Assembly (NCBI GenBank): GCA_028023455.1
Contig: JAQFVV010012405.1
Location: 11,517,423-11,581,422 of the forward strand
Direction: 5' to 3'
Source of the DNA: Epiperipatus broadwayi
Taxonomy: Eukaryota > Onychophora > Udeonychophora > Euonychophora > Peripatidae
DNA length: 64,000 nucleotides
Below the pieces are notes generated by a model that saw only the letters and a program-made list of their open reading frames with translations, made no database searches and was not told where the DNA came from. Positions 53,490-63,950 of this stretch are shown one piece after another. Each line of letters starts with the position of its first letter. Position 1 is the first letter of the stretch. The position numbers and the translations under genes were made by a program.

Positions 53490-53960
53490 TGAAAAGAAAA
53501 AAAACAATTATTGGTGGTTGTATTCCTTATATAAAAGAAACCACAAATAGTATTGGATGTATTCTAAAATACTACAACATAAAGACAGTGCTCCTTATCA
53601 AAAAATTATAAATTTTTTTAACCAAACCTAAAGACTGAATCCCTCTGTGGAATTTGTAAGTCCGCTTATGTGAGTATGAACAATAGTTGCAACAATACTA
53701 GAGGGGATGAATATGCTAATGCAGTGAAGCAACATTCATCATCATCAGCACTCCCAATTTATGCTGTGGATTCAGTCACAATATTGTTTTTTTCAGACCA
53801 GGATCCTATCCAGATGTAAAAACCAACACCAATATAAGAACAGAGAAGTCATTGAGATACTAAAAAGACCAAACTGTATCAACAAATGTGATGATCCATG
53901 TAAACTTCCTTATACATGGGAGAAAAAAATTGAAAAACAAATTACTCTGAAGATTCTGAG
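53490..53960 (+). pseudogene. PLE inter-domain and GIY-YIG remnant
   Basis: Segment 53515-53610 reads IPYIKETTNSIGCILKYYNI then KTV, the linker typical between RT and endonuclease in Penelope-like proteins (IPYVKGxSExIxRILxKHxIKTVF). It continues in other frames through ICKSAYVSMNNS, SALPIYAVDSVTILFF and RILSRCKNQHQYKNREVIEI then LKRPNCINKCDD and LPYTWEK, a GIY-YIG C terminus with the Glu of the REVIEI motif. The Cys and Tyr-Ile-Gly core is degraded. It is a different PLE family from the 50.4-kb copy, judged by the PNCIN ending. Confidence 0.6.
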
Positions 53961-54124
53961 ATTTTTGTTGTTGTTGTTGTTTACTTATTTTTGAATTAGT
54001 TTAATTTTATACACCTGTTAGTTTGTAGTTATAGAACTATAACAATTATTGTGAAAACTGTTTACAGTACCTCTACAGCTATCTTTATAAACCCTATTTA
54101 CAGCACTTCTACAATTATATAGTA

Positions 54125-54197
54125 TTTATTTCCCAGTGGATGGCTTGTGTGATCAAGTCAAAACATTGTAATATCTAATTAAAATCTTACATGGATA
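54125..54197 (+). repeat. PLE-associated tail repeat
   Basis: It is shared in inverse orientation with 23405-23490 (GGCTTGTGTGATCAAG, CAAAACATTG, AAAATCTTACATG). It sits 130 bp after a PLE endonuclease remnant. Confidence 0.45.
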
Positions 54198-54214
54198 AAC
54201 CCACAAGATATATC

Positions 54215-54312
54215 TTAGCCAAGCACTAGTGGTCAAGTGGTCAGCACAGATGCCTTACCAGCAGTTGTCTGAGGTTTACAGGTTCACTTCCTGGTTGATG
54301 CTTTGACACATG
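54215..54312 (+). mobile_element. Short tRNA-derived SINE
   Basis: This is the third copy of the roughly 100-bp SINE: AGTGGTCAAGTGGTCAGCAC, CAGCAGTTGTC, AGGTTCACTTCCTGG and TGATGCTTTGACACATGA. AT-rich flanks hide any target duplication. Confidence 0.75.
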
Positions 54313-54642
54313 AATATATATATAAAATTGTAAATAAAAAGCATTTTTGGTACATGGTTTTATGCTGATTTCAAATGTTAAGCATCTATTTTAATATTAA
54401 CTAATTATTGTAGCTAAAACATCATCTAATGTTTTATAACAGAAGTATAATAACAATAATAACAAAATGAAACATCAATAAAACCATATAGAGATTCAAT
54501 AAGTACATGTACTATTTATTCTGTATATTGTTCTTTTACATAGACAATTAATTGAACTTATATAAAATCTTTATATGATAATTTTTTATTGATATTTTAT
54601 TTTGTTATTATTCATGTTCTATCTGCAATAATTAATTAATGC

Positions 54643-55300
54643 TAAAATAGATGCTAACATTTGAAAAGGGAACAAAACCATGTGCTGAAAAGGGTTTTTT
54701 ATGTATAATTATTATTATCATGCATTCATATATAATGGGGTATTTAAATAGAAGTATATATTCTATACTGAACTTAGTGTAATTAGAAGGGTTTTGAACT
54801 CAGACTTTGAAGCTCCCTAAGTCTATCGACTCCATCTTATACAACTGATACACATGACCACGTACATGTGAAAAAGAATAAATGATCTCCAATATACATA
54901 TTTTGGACTAAATGAGATTACCATTATCAGATTTTCAATGATATGGGTGGCTGAAAAGTTGAAGAGTAGAGAAGAATGAAGTCTGTTCATTAAAAGTGTG
55001 AATATTTGTTATCTTGATACAAACTGAGCATTGATTATATATATGTGTGTTGGACATAATGGTCTAGACCAAGTGATGAGTGCTGGTTTAGCATGAAATA
55101 TGTATATTGGAGATTATTTATCTTTTTTCACATGTATGAGGTCATGTGTATCAGTTATATAACATGGAGATGTATGGAATTTGAAAGTATGAGTTCAAAT
55201 CCCTTTTAATTATATATATATATATAGTTATACAGAAGTTGTATATGACTTTTTATTATTTATTATAATTTCTATGAAAGAACAACATAATGGATCTCAT
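54643..55300 (+). repeat. R2 repeat interrupted by an R1 element
   Basis: 54643-54760 and 55222-55300 together match 20464-20705. The R1 fold-back at 54781-55211 separates them, so R2 was there first. Confidence 0.5.
54781..55211. repeat. R1 fold-back form, about 130-bp inverted ends
   Basis: The left arm begins AATTAGAAGGGTTTTGAACT and the right arm ends with the complement of AATTAAAAGGGATTTGAACT. Pairing extends through TGATACACATGACC / GGTCATGTGTATCA and AATATACATATTT / AAATATGTATATT. The interior matches the 5' half of the 7542-7972 copy (TCAGATTTTCAATGATATGG). Confidence 0.8.
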
Positions 55301-56049
55301 TAATTTCCATTTTTGTCCATTAAATTTATCATATGCATTAATTAATGGAATTGTATTATGAAGAATTAATATATTGATTTCAATAGAAGACAATATATTG
55401 ATTCTTCAATAACAATACCTCCTCCCTCCCTTAAAAATCAAAAATATTCACACAGTTAATCATAATATTAATAATTTGTGAGGAAATGTTATTAACATAG
55501 TGTACTATAACAATTGCAGCAATAACAAATTATACTTAATTTGGATACTATAAATGACAGCATTAGAGAACTTTATAGTAGATGATTATTTAACTTATAT
55601 TTAAAATGTTACATTAAAGCCAAATTCTACATTGTGAATCATGACAATAAATCTCAGAGTGTCAATTTCACAACTACTTCCTTCATTATCTGTACAAAAC
55701 CCAACTATCACTAATCACAAAAAATCAAAATTGATTATATTTATATTTGTATTAAACAGATTTGACTTGCTTCATTTCATATTGTGAAGGTTGAAACATT
55801 TAAATATTAAATGTAAAGGTTATTAAAACAGGCAAAACTCACTATACGTATTGCCACACACAGCAAGCTAGAGTAAACAATGGATGACAGAAGGCTGATC
55901 ATGTGATGTTTATTGGCTTAAATGTGAAGGTTATTAATAAGTAATTATTACATATAATTATATTATTAATAGAGAGACATTATAGTCAATTTCCATAATA
56001 ATTATGTCAGATTATTACCACCATTTATTATTAAATGTTAAATATTTTT
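55301..56049. other. Mostly anonymous DNA with one MITE fragment
   Basis: 55830-55925 (AAAACTCAC...ATTGCCACACA, AGAGTAAACAATGGATGAC, GATCATGTGATGTTTAT) is a decayed copy of the fold-back MITE at 11312-11975. The rest is unrecognised. Confidence 0.5.
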
Positions 56050-56190
56050 AAAATAATTTGAAGGGCATTATTCTTCGTTCCTTTTCATGTGTTTATGATA
56101 TGACCAGTGACAATATTAGCATGATAATCAAACCTGAACATTTATATTAATAAATGTTACATTCAAGATGACATTCTAACATATGATAAA
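56050..56190 (-). repeat. Decayed tRNA-derived SINE fragment
   Basis: It matches the left SINE of the terminal palindrome (63425-63600): CCAGTGACAATATTAGCATG, CAAACCTGAAC and GATGACATTCTAACA, followed by AGTAGAAATTTTATGTA and CTATGAG. Confidence 0.55.
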
Positions 56191-56459
56191 GAAATAGCAA
56201 CAAACAGTAGAAATTTTATGTAATTCACTATGAGGATCTTCAAATATTTCTATAAACAAAACTTCAAGATATAAATTATCACAGTATGTGGACTTATGAG
56301 GTTATATGCAAGTTTTACCTTAATTTCATTTCTTGTACTTTTTCTTATCTATCCAATATTTCTGTCTTTTCTTAATAGAACATAGTTCATTGGTATACAT
56401 GTGGTCTGCTACTTTAGATTTATTTACTTTTTTTTCTAATCAACAGATTTTGTTCTTTT

Positions 56460-57400
56460 AATCAATTTTCAATATGCCAATTCTCCCACATTCACATTGT
56501 ATTTTTTGGAGGCAGTTTTTATCCTGAATTTCAAGTTTTAAGTTTTCTAGATGCTAGAATACCTTGCAGTATGATATAGCTAGAAAAAGCTGATTTTTAT
56601 TTTATATTATTTGCAGATTTGTTTTACTTTGATGTTTATTTTTGGTATGTATAAACACACTACAACAGCAATCATTGTTTCTTTCTTTTGATGTTTTTTT
56701 ATTATATCTATTTAAGGTTTACATAATTAGCAGGAGATGTATAACTATTCTTCAATAGAATTTGTTTCATGTAGATCTTTTCTTTTTCCAAATCATCAGT
56801 TTCTAAAAAGACTTATTTTGTTCTGATCAATAGAAATAGTATATCTCCATGATTTGTGTTTCGGGTATTATTGGAGTTTATGCTATGTACTTTCCTGTGA
56901 GTGTGAATGTTCTATAAACTGTACTTTTGATTTTTCATGAGGGGATGTTGTTACAAGAACATCTAAGAATTCCAGTTTTTGTTCATGTTTTGAATCTATT
57001 GTTAATTCAATTGATGGGAATGTTATTTTTGTGTATACAGCATGTTTGTAACAATGCTTTACCATGTGGGCATACAACAAATGTATCATTGATATTGTGA
57101 AGCCAGACTTTAGGCAGATATAAAATAGTATTTATGGCTGTCATTTCAACTTCTATGTAAATGTTATGTATCAAGAATGACAGTGGGGTGCTAATATTTA
57201 TCTTTGGATTTTGTTGGTAAAATTATGCATTGTATTAAAAACATATTTTTGTTATACCAAATACTCATTTCCATTTTACTATCAATATAAAAGATTTGTT
57301 TGGTCATTATATTGTCAATAGGAAGAATTGTTTTGATGCGTAAGGAATTTTCATTTAATGTTTTCCCCACAATAGACAATGCTTCACCATAGTGTGCATT
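56460..57400 (-). pseudogene. PLE reverse transcriptase and GIY-YIG remnant
   Basis: On the minus strand, an RT palm stretch (57191-57379, IDNIMTKQIFYID) is followed by ISTPLSFLIHNIYIEVEMTA, equivalent to GSPLSPxLAN-IYME. Next comes PKVWLHNINDTFVVCPHGKA, the Penelope motif C block (KPxLWLRYVDDTFVxWPHG) with the catalytic YVDD changed to NIND. Then KITFPSIELTIDSKHEQKLE and FLDVLVT match the standard thumb. Further down, KIQCECGRIGILKI and KVADHMYTNE resemble a broken GIY-YIG core. Several frame shifts are present. The element is inactive. Confidence 0.7.
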
Positions 57401-57514
57401 TGTGAATAAACTTTACTACCATGTCAATCATTTCAGTTTCCATGTTCTAGATTAGATCAACAAAGTGCTTAAAATCCCCAACAAAGGACTGTTTCTTCTA
57501 TTCCAAAAGGTTAC

Positions 57515-57720
57515 GAAATTAGTTGGGTGGAATGTCACCTATAATTCAATATTTGCAAATCTAAAGATCCAATTTCTACTCCAGTGCTAATACCAATATT
57601 AGTCGAGACTGCTCAGAAGAGAGCAAAATAATATCAATTGAAATGTAGTATACACTAACATATGTGCTATTATACTAAGAGTTGAAAGTATTTGAAAAGT
57701 TTACATGAAATAATCACAAA
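57515..57720 (+). repeat. Decayed tRNA-derived SINE
   Basis: It aligns with the plus-strand SINE at 63735-63950: TTAGTTGGGTGG, ATAATTCAAT, AAAGATCCAATTTCTACTCC, ATTAGTC and TGTGCTATTATACTAAGAGT. With 56050-56190 it forms an inverted pair around the PLE remnant. Confidence 0.5.
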
Positions 57721-58829
57721 TCTTCAAACACTTAAACAATTTTAGTGTCTCATAAACAGTATCATTAAAGTATACATATATTCTTACTATAAAAAGTTAT
57801 TGAACCTGACAGAGCAGTTTAATTATTAATTAAAAAGACTTGAAGATTATCACATGACTTTGAGCATCACATATATGTCTGTAGAATCAAGTGAATCAGG
57901 TATATATAGTTTAGTGCAAAAATATTAGACAAATCATGTGGACCAGTTATGTATAGCTCAATTCATAGTCATGTGACTTATCTATGCGCATTACTAATTG
58001 ATCCGCTGCAATGATTAATTTCACTTCTGTTTAGAATTTTGTTACAATATTTTTTTTACAGTATTGATTTGTTTTTGTAAGTTGTTTTTAGAAATTTTTG
58101 ATTTACTATTTTTAGTAAATTCAGTGAAAACTTTAAAATTGGAAATCCTAAAAAATAGAAGTATTCATTAGTTTTGGAAAGCATTGTTTACGTTGGGTGC
58201 TAATAATTATTTATTTTAAGCTTAAAAAAATTAGGATTTTTTTATTATCACAAATAGATGAGAAGTGATGTCACTCTTCTAAATTATGATTCTTATATTT
58301 TATTCTGGTTCTATTTTTAAAGAAAATGTGTTATATATATATATGGTTTTATATTACTTCTGCTAAAGAATAAACATATATAGTAATAATTTTAAAAACT
58401 GTGGACACCAACTAATACTGCATTAATATATCTTAGGAAGATGTGGATTCAAAATGTTAAGACATTTTGACATTCAGCCTAATAATACAGTAACATTGTA
58501 GCCTCTATGGCCCACTGCTGCAGGTGACAGAATGTGGTCCTGCACAGGTGGATCATACTTTAGTGACTTAATAAAGTTGCTTTGGGAAAAAAAATAAAAA
58601 TTAGCTGCTGAAAGACATGCACTTTAGATCCAATAAACCTAGGAGCATCTGAATCCAAACCTTCTTAACCAGAAGGTAATTTGTGAATACATGTAAAACA
58701 GCATTAAATAGAGATTTAATAATTACTACTACATATCATCTACTATATCTTACAGTAGATGATAGAACTAGAATAGAATGCAGTTAAATGTTCTTTGATG
58801 CAAAATGTTAAAAACATAATTAAAAGCAA
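57721..58829. other. Anonymous DNA with a tRNA-like patch
   Basis: 58500-58690 is less AT-rich and has GGCCCACTGCTGCAGGTGAC and CTGAATCCAAACCTTCTTAA, possibly an unrecognised SINE. The rest is unrecognised. Confidence 0.35.
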
Positions 58830-58985
58830 TTTGACCAACTGATGAGTGCTGTTTCAGCATGAAATACATATATTGAAGATAATTTATCTTTTTCACATGT
58901 GTGCAGTCATGTGTAGCAGTTATATAAAAAAAAGAGGAGAGCTGAAGGAAGCTAGAAAGTCTGCATTCAAATCCCCTTTAATAAC
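58830..58985 (+). repeat. R1 dispersed repeat, partial copy
   Basis: It starts at GACCAACTGATGAGTGCTG and ends AAAGTCTGCATTCAAATCCC then CTTTAATAAC. It matches the right half of 54781-55211. Confidence 0.75.
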
Positions 58986-59424
58986 GTCTTAAAATTCGGT
59001 ATTCACAATATACTAGTATTGATTTATGGCTGCAGAAAGGAGTTTGCTATTAACTGAAAAAAGACCCTTTGATTCCTCTTGGAGGCCTTAAAAAACTGAG
59101 CAGGGCAAATTCCTAATGTCCACTCCATATGTTCTTGTCATTGCAGTTGTTATTACTATGTGATTAGTCATATGGTATATGAATGGGATGGGCTGCTCAC
59201 CAACACGCATTAGCCAGCATGGTGAGTTTATTGGCTTTTTAACTCTGAATTTAAGAATATTTTTTCCAATATATACAATTATGACAGACAAAAATAAATC
59301 ATGGCCCTTATTCTCAGGAGGCTGTAAAGTCACCAACCAATGCAGCAGTTGGTGGCCGAAGGTGGAGGGTGCTAAGAATTCCCTGATTGCAGACTCAGGC
59401 TGCCATTTGATGATGACTTTTTAT

Positions 59425-60160
59425 TTAAGTAACTTACAACTGCAGGTCACTTTCAAGTGAAAGAAGATTGCAAGAGTTAGAAGAAGAACTGTCTTATATT
59501 AAATGGGACATTATTGGACTTTGTGAAGTTAGAAGAAAAAGTGAAGAAACAATTGATTTAAAAAGTGGACATATACTCTACTATAAAGGCACAAATATTG
59601 GTAATACAAGTGGAGTAAGATTCATTATAAATAAAAAATGAAAGAATAACATTGTGGAGATTGATGGTGTATCAGACAGAGTGGCAAGATTAGTTTTACA
59701 ACTAAATTGCAGATACCAAATGCAGATAATTCAGGTTTATGTCCCAACAAGTTCTCATAGTGATGAAGTAGTAGAAGATTTTTAAATGGATGTACAAAAG
59801 GCTTTTGATCAGAGTAAACAACATTTTAAAATTGTTATGGGAGACTTTAATGCTGGAATTGGTAAACAAATAAAAGTTGAAAATGCTGTAGGTAATTTTG
59901 GTTATGGTAATAGAAATGAGAGAGGACATAGACTTGTGGAGTTGGCAGAAAAAAAAAAGTTTATATTATGAATTATTTTTTTGAGAAAAATGTTAAAAGG
60001 AAATGGACATGAAAGCATCCAAATGAAGGTACAGCAGAATTGGATTATATTTTGACTAACAGAAAATACATATTTCAAGATTGTAATGTTCTAAATAAAT
60101 TTAACACAGGAAGTGATCATCGATTAGTAAGATGTAAGGTACATGTTAATGCAAACTAGA
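59425..60160 (+). pseudogene. RTE ORF2 endonuclease domain
   Basis: It reads RSLSSERRLQELEEELSYIK, WDIIGLCEVRRKSEETIDLK (catalytic Glu of the E-V-R motif), SGHILYYKGTN, RVARLVLQLNCRYQMQIIQV, YVPTSSHSDEVVEDF, VMGDFNAGIGKQ (GDFNA), YGNRNERGHRLVELAEKKKF and, after a shift, LDYILTNRKYIFQDCNVL and GSDHRLV with the SDH motif near 60112. Stops at 59639 and 59783 and shifts near 59955 and 60150 interrupt it. All catalytic residues are readable. The missing upstream part (ATWNVR) seems absent from this copy. Confidence 0.75.
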
Positions 60161-60179
60161 GAGACAAAAATTATTAAAA

Positions 60180-61587
60180 AAAACAATATTTACAGTTGAT
60201 ATTCCTAATCTTCAGAAACATTCTAATGAATTTAAATTAGAACTTACAAATCAGTTTCAAGTATTAGTAGATTTTGAACATGATTCAGATTTGAATAACC
60301 TTAATAGGAAAATAACTGATAGACTTTTAAAAACTGCAACAAAGATAGCTGGTAGAAAAAAGCAGCAATTGACCAATAAAATTTCTACTGAGACTAGAAA
60401 ATTTATGAAGAAAAGAAGGAATATGAGGATATACAACAATGATGCATTAAAAAAGATTGAATATCTCGAATTTTGTAAAATGGTGCAGAAAAGAGTTGAA
60501 AATGATATAAAAAGTATAATTGTGAACTAGCAAGGAAAGCTGTAGAAGAGAATAAAAGTCTAAAGAGTGTAAAACAACGTTTTGGTATTGGTGGGAAATT
60601 TATATCTGCAATAAGAAAAAAAGATGGCATTATTAGTAAAAAGAGAGATGACATCTTGAAATGTGTAGAAGACTTCTATCAAAAATTATATAGTAATAAA
60701 GAACAAGTGCTTCCTATTACATCTTCTGAATTGCCCAGAAATTTTGAATGAGGAAGTGAGAGATGCAATTAAATTTATGAAGAAAAGGAAGGCTCCAGGT
60801 AATGATGGAATTATAATTGATATCTTAAAAGAAGCAGGTGAAGAAATATAATTTTTTTTAGCAAAGTTATATATCAAATATCTAAATGATAAAGATGTAC
60901 CAGATGATTGGAAGAATGCAGTATTAATATTAATATTTAAAAAAAGGTGATAAAGAAGATATTAGAAATTACAGACCTATCAGTCTTTTATCAGTTTTAT
61001 ACAAAATTTTTACTAAGATAATTATAACTCTTCTACAGAAAACACTGGATTTCCACCAACCAAGAGAGCAAGCTGGATTTAAAAGTGATTTTAGTACAGT
61101 AGATCATATTCAGGTATCGAGAGAAGTTATAGAAAAAACAAATGAATATGAGTTGCCATTATGCTTAGGATTTGTAGATCATGAAAAGGCATTTGATTCT
61201 ATAAACATTTCTTCAGTGTTTAAAGCATTGGATCATCAAGGTGTAGATCCAGAATATTGTCATATTTTAAAGAGTATTTATAAAAATGTAACAGCAACAA
61301 TTAGATTACATAATGATAGTAGGAAAATCAACATTAAAAAGGTTGTAAGACAGGGTGACTCCATATCTCCAAAATGTTTTATAGCAGTGCTGCAAAAAGT
61401 ATTTTGTGGATTAAAATGGGAAGCTAAAGAAGTGAAAGTAAATGGAGATTATTTAAGTTATTTAGATTTTGCAGATGATGTAATTGTTTTTGCAAATAAT
61501 GCTTTAGACTTACAGGAAATGTTGCAGGAGTTGTCAGATGAAAGTAGGAAAGTAGGACTAAAGATAAATGTTGAAAAGACTTAAGTA
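60180..61587 (+). pseudogene. RTE ORF2 linker and reverse transcriptase
   Basis: The linker (60280-60530: KITDRLLKTATKIAGRKKQQ) leads to RT blocks: EVRDAIKFMKKRKAPGNDGI, DVPDDWKNAVLILIFKK, GDKEDIRNYRPISLLSVLYK then IFTKII, FSTVDHIQVSREVIEKTNEY, LCLGFVDHEKAFDSI (motif A, both Asp present), VVRQGDSISPKCFIAVLQKV (motif B) and YLSYLDFADDVIVFANNALD (motif C, catalytic Asp-Asp intact). From 61153 to 61770 one frame is kept, with a single stop at 61582. Shifts occur near 60530, 60735 and 60945. This is the least damaged polymerase in the window. Confidence 0.8.
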
Positions 61588-62071
61588 ATGTTTAATAGAT
61601 TTTCTCAAAATATGAAAATTAAAATTGATTATGATGAGTTAGAAGAAGTTAACAGTTACAAATACCTTGGTCAGATTATTAATACAGATGGAAACATAAT
61701 TGATGAAATTAATCATAGAATTAAACTTGGTTGGAGTGCTTTTGGTAGAAATAACTTGATACTTAAATGAAATATTCCTATGTGTTTGAAAAAGAAAGGT
61801 TTTTAATAAATGTGTTTTGCCAGTTCTTAATTATGGATCTGAGACTTGGACACTTAATAGAAGAGCAATACAGAGACTTCAGACCAGTCAAAGAAGTATG
61901 GAGAGATTCATGTTTGGAGTAACAAGAAGAGATCGAAAATGCAATGTGTGGGTAAGGGAACAAACAGGTGTTACTAACCTCATTGAAAAAATTAAAAGAC
62001 TGAAGTGGAGTTGTACTGGACATATGGCTAGAAGAGATGATAATAGATGGACAATTGAAATTTTAAACTGA
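61588..62071 (+). pseudogene. RTE ORF2 C-terminal domain
   Basis: It continues in the RT frame: YDELEEVNSYKYLGQIINTD (YLG motif), INHRIKLGWSAFGRN. After a shift at 61768-61815 come PVLNYGSETWTLNRRAIQRL, QTSQRSMERFMFGVTRRDRK and KRLKWSCTGHMARRDDNRWT. The YGSETW and GHMARRDD motifs are characteristic of RTE C termini. A stop at 62069 is probably premature, since RWMDEIRKCAG-like coding follows at 62115-62150. Confidence 0.8.
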
Positions 62072-62254
62072 ATTCCAAGAGATTGTAAAAGATTCAGAAA
62101 TAGATCACATGTGAGATGGATGGATGAAATAAGAAAGTGTGCAGGGGTGATGTGGAGAAGAGAAGCTAAAGATAGGAAAGTTGGATTGAACTTGGAGAGA
62201 CATTCATTCTGCAGTGGATTGATAATGGTTGATGATGATGATGATAAGTATTGA

Positions 62255-62695
62255 ATTATTAAGAATATAATTATGATTGTTGTTGCTTTGACTAATTTCT
62301 TACTTTCAAATTCTATTTTATTATTGCTTAAAAGTCCTTTTATGATGTTTAAACTGTAGAACTAAAGGTTCATATAATGTAGCTTACTGTCTTTACCAGT
62401 CTTGAAAGTTATAAGGTCATCCAATCAAGAAACCTTTCATTATTATATATATATATTCAAAAGGTTGGCTTGTTTATAATTTTTATAATATTTGTCAGTA
62501 CTTCTTAAATAATGGAGCATATCGATTTTTAAAGAACAGGCATTACATTTTATTGTTTAATAGGCGGTATTACTTATGAGAAAGTTGACCAAAGACAATC
62601 ACTTGCACTGACAAGTCTTATTAAATATTGATTATAAATATCAATAGCCTAATTATAAATATTATCTTTATTAATAAAGTTACTTTTTCATGAAC
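62255..62695. other. Anonymous AT-rich DNA
   Basis: Nothing recognised. Confidence 0.4.
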
Positions 62696-62696
62696 A

Positions 62697-62699
<3 letters not shown>

Positions 62700-62770
<71 letters not shown>
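62700..62770. repeat. (AT)n microsatellite
   Basis: About 35 AT units lie immediately next to the 3' tail of the inverted RTE fragment. A second short AT run sits at 62982-62998 on its other side. Confidence 0.95.
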
Positions 62771-62773
<3 letters not shown>

Positions 62774-62982
62774 TCATTATCAACCATTATCAATCCACTA
62801 CAGGATGAAGATCTTTCCAAGTTCATTCCATCTTCTCCAATCTCTAGCCTTGCTTCTCCACATCACCCTTGCACACTTTCTTATTTCATTTATCCATCTC
62901 ATGTGTGGTCTCTTTATGGGTCTTTTACAATCTCTTGCATTCAAATTTAAGATTTCAATTGTTCATCTATTATCATCTCATG
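62771..62982 (-). mobile_element. RTE LINE 3' end, minus strand
   Basis: The complement matches 62046-62240 of the full RTE copy closely: CAATTGAAATCTTAAATTTG, AGAGATTGTAAAAGACCCAT, ATGAGATGGATAAATGAAAT, GTGTGCAAGGGTGATGTGGA and ATTGATAATGGTTGATAATG. It is a heavily 5'-truncated insertion flanked by AT repeats. With the end of the full copy it forms an inverted pair across about 530 bp. Confidence 0.85.
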
Positions 62983-63333
62983 TATATATATATATATAAG
63001 CCAAAAAAATATATGCTTTTATGCATTGTTAATATAAACAATTGTATGACTATTTCTGACTATGTGCCCAAACTATTATATGGAGAGTTGATTTTAATGA
63101 CATCAATAATAAAAATGAATATTATACCATCTGTGGCATTAAACAAATGTGTATTTATTTCTCTGATGTTTGAATTTTTGGAACAGAGAAGCTTCTACTA
63201 ATTTTAAATCTATACAAACAAATTATATATTCAATTTATTTTAATAAAATATTTCAATATTAGAAAGTATGCAACAGTTAAATTGTGTTTTCCTGAAGGT
63301 TTGTGATGATGGTGTTTTAACTCTATTTTTATA
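62983..63333. other. Anonymous AT-rich DNA
   Basis: Nothing recognised beyond the AT run at its start. Confidence 0.4.
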
Positions 63334-63424
63334 TTGGACTATTTCCATCATCTAATATGAGTATTGAATGTCTTTAGAAAAATTAAACATTCCAAATTAT
63401 GTTTAGTAATAGCACATCAAACAG

Positions 63425-63600
63425 GCTAGTATATGCACAATGTTTTAAGAGGTATTATTTTCCTCTCTTCTTCAGGTGTTTCCAGCCTGACCAGTGACAG
63501 TACTAGCATAGGATTCGAACCTGGACCCTTAGATTATGGAGTATTGAGAATTTTAAGGTAACACTCTAACCAACTGAACCATTCTCCCAAAGGCACCAGT
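63425..63600 (-). mobile_element. tRNA-derived SINE, left copy
   Basis: The complement shows GAATGGTTCAGTTGGTTAGA (A box), then GGGTCCAGGTTCGAATCCTA (B box), then CAGGCTGGAAACACCTGAAG. This is a tRNA-like head of about 75 bp and a body shared with the right copy. Confidence 0.8.
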
Positions 63601-63734
63601 CATTAGAAATTTTATATACTTATCTATGAGATTCCGCCTGATTTCTCCACTAATCAACTTTGCTCTTAGAAAAAAATGGAGAAATCAGGAGGAACCTCAT
63701 AGATAAGTATATGAAATTTCTACTGACTGTTGCC

Positions 63735-63950
63735 TTTGGCTGGATGGCTCAGTTGGTTAGAGAATTACCTTAAAATTCAATACTCAAAAACAAAAGAGTC
63801 CAGTTTTGAATTCCACTCTAGTTCTGTCACTAGTCAGGTCAGCAACACATGAAGAAAAGGGGAGACTAATACCTCTCAAAACATTGTGTACATAGTAACC
63901 TGTGTGCTATTACTAACAGTTGATTGTATTTTGAATATTTAAATAAAGTT
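63735..63950 (+). mobile_element. tRNA-derived SINE, right copy
   Basis: GGATGGCTCAGTTGGTTAGA (A box) and GTCCAGTTTTGAATTCC (B box, degraded) begin a SINE whose body includes GTCACTAGTCAGGTCAGCAA, ACATTGTGTACATAGTAACC and TGTGCTATTACTAACAG, ending in AATAAAG. The head resembles a Lys-type tRNA. Similar but older copies occur at 56050-56190 and 57515-57720. Confidence 0.8.

Larger units (their letters stand above)
59023..62246 (+). mobile_element. Full-length RTE-type LINE with 8-bp target duplication
   Basis: AGTATTGA at 59015-59022 and 62247-62254 bounds 3,224 bp, the usual size for the RTE clade. Order: 5' UTR of about 400 bp, endonuclease, RT, C-terminal domain, and a short 3' UTR ending in GATGATGATGATGATAA. 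A short 3' UTR with a small trinucleotide tail is typical of RTE elements. Two decayed relatives lie at 40205-40640 and 50020-53310, and a 3' end in inverse orientation lies at 62771-62982. Confidence 0.85.

Noticed and set aside
62690-63201. Overlapping plus-strand frames (86, 64 and 110 codons)
   Set aside because: They are the antisense of an RTE 3' end plus AT microsatellite.
63735-63810. Possible functional tRNA gene
   Set aside because: A and B boxes are present, but the stems do not pair and the sequence continues into a SINE body found in several copies.
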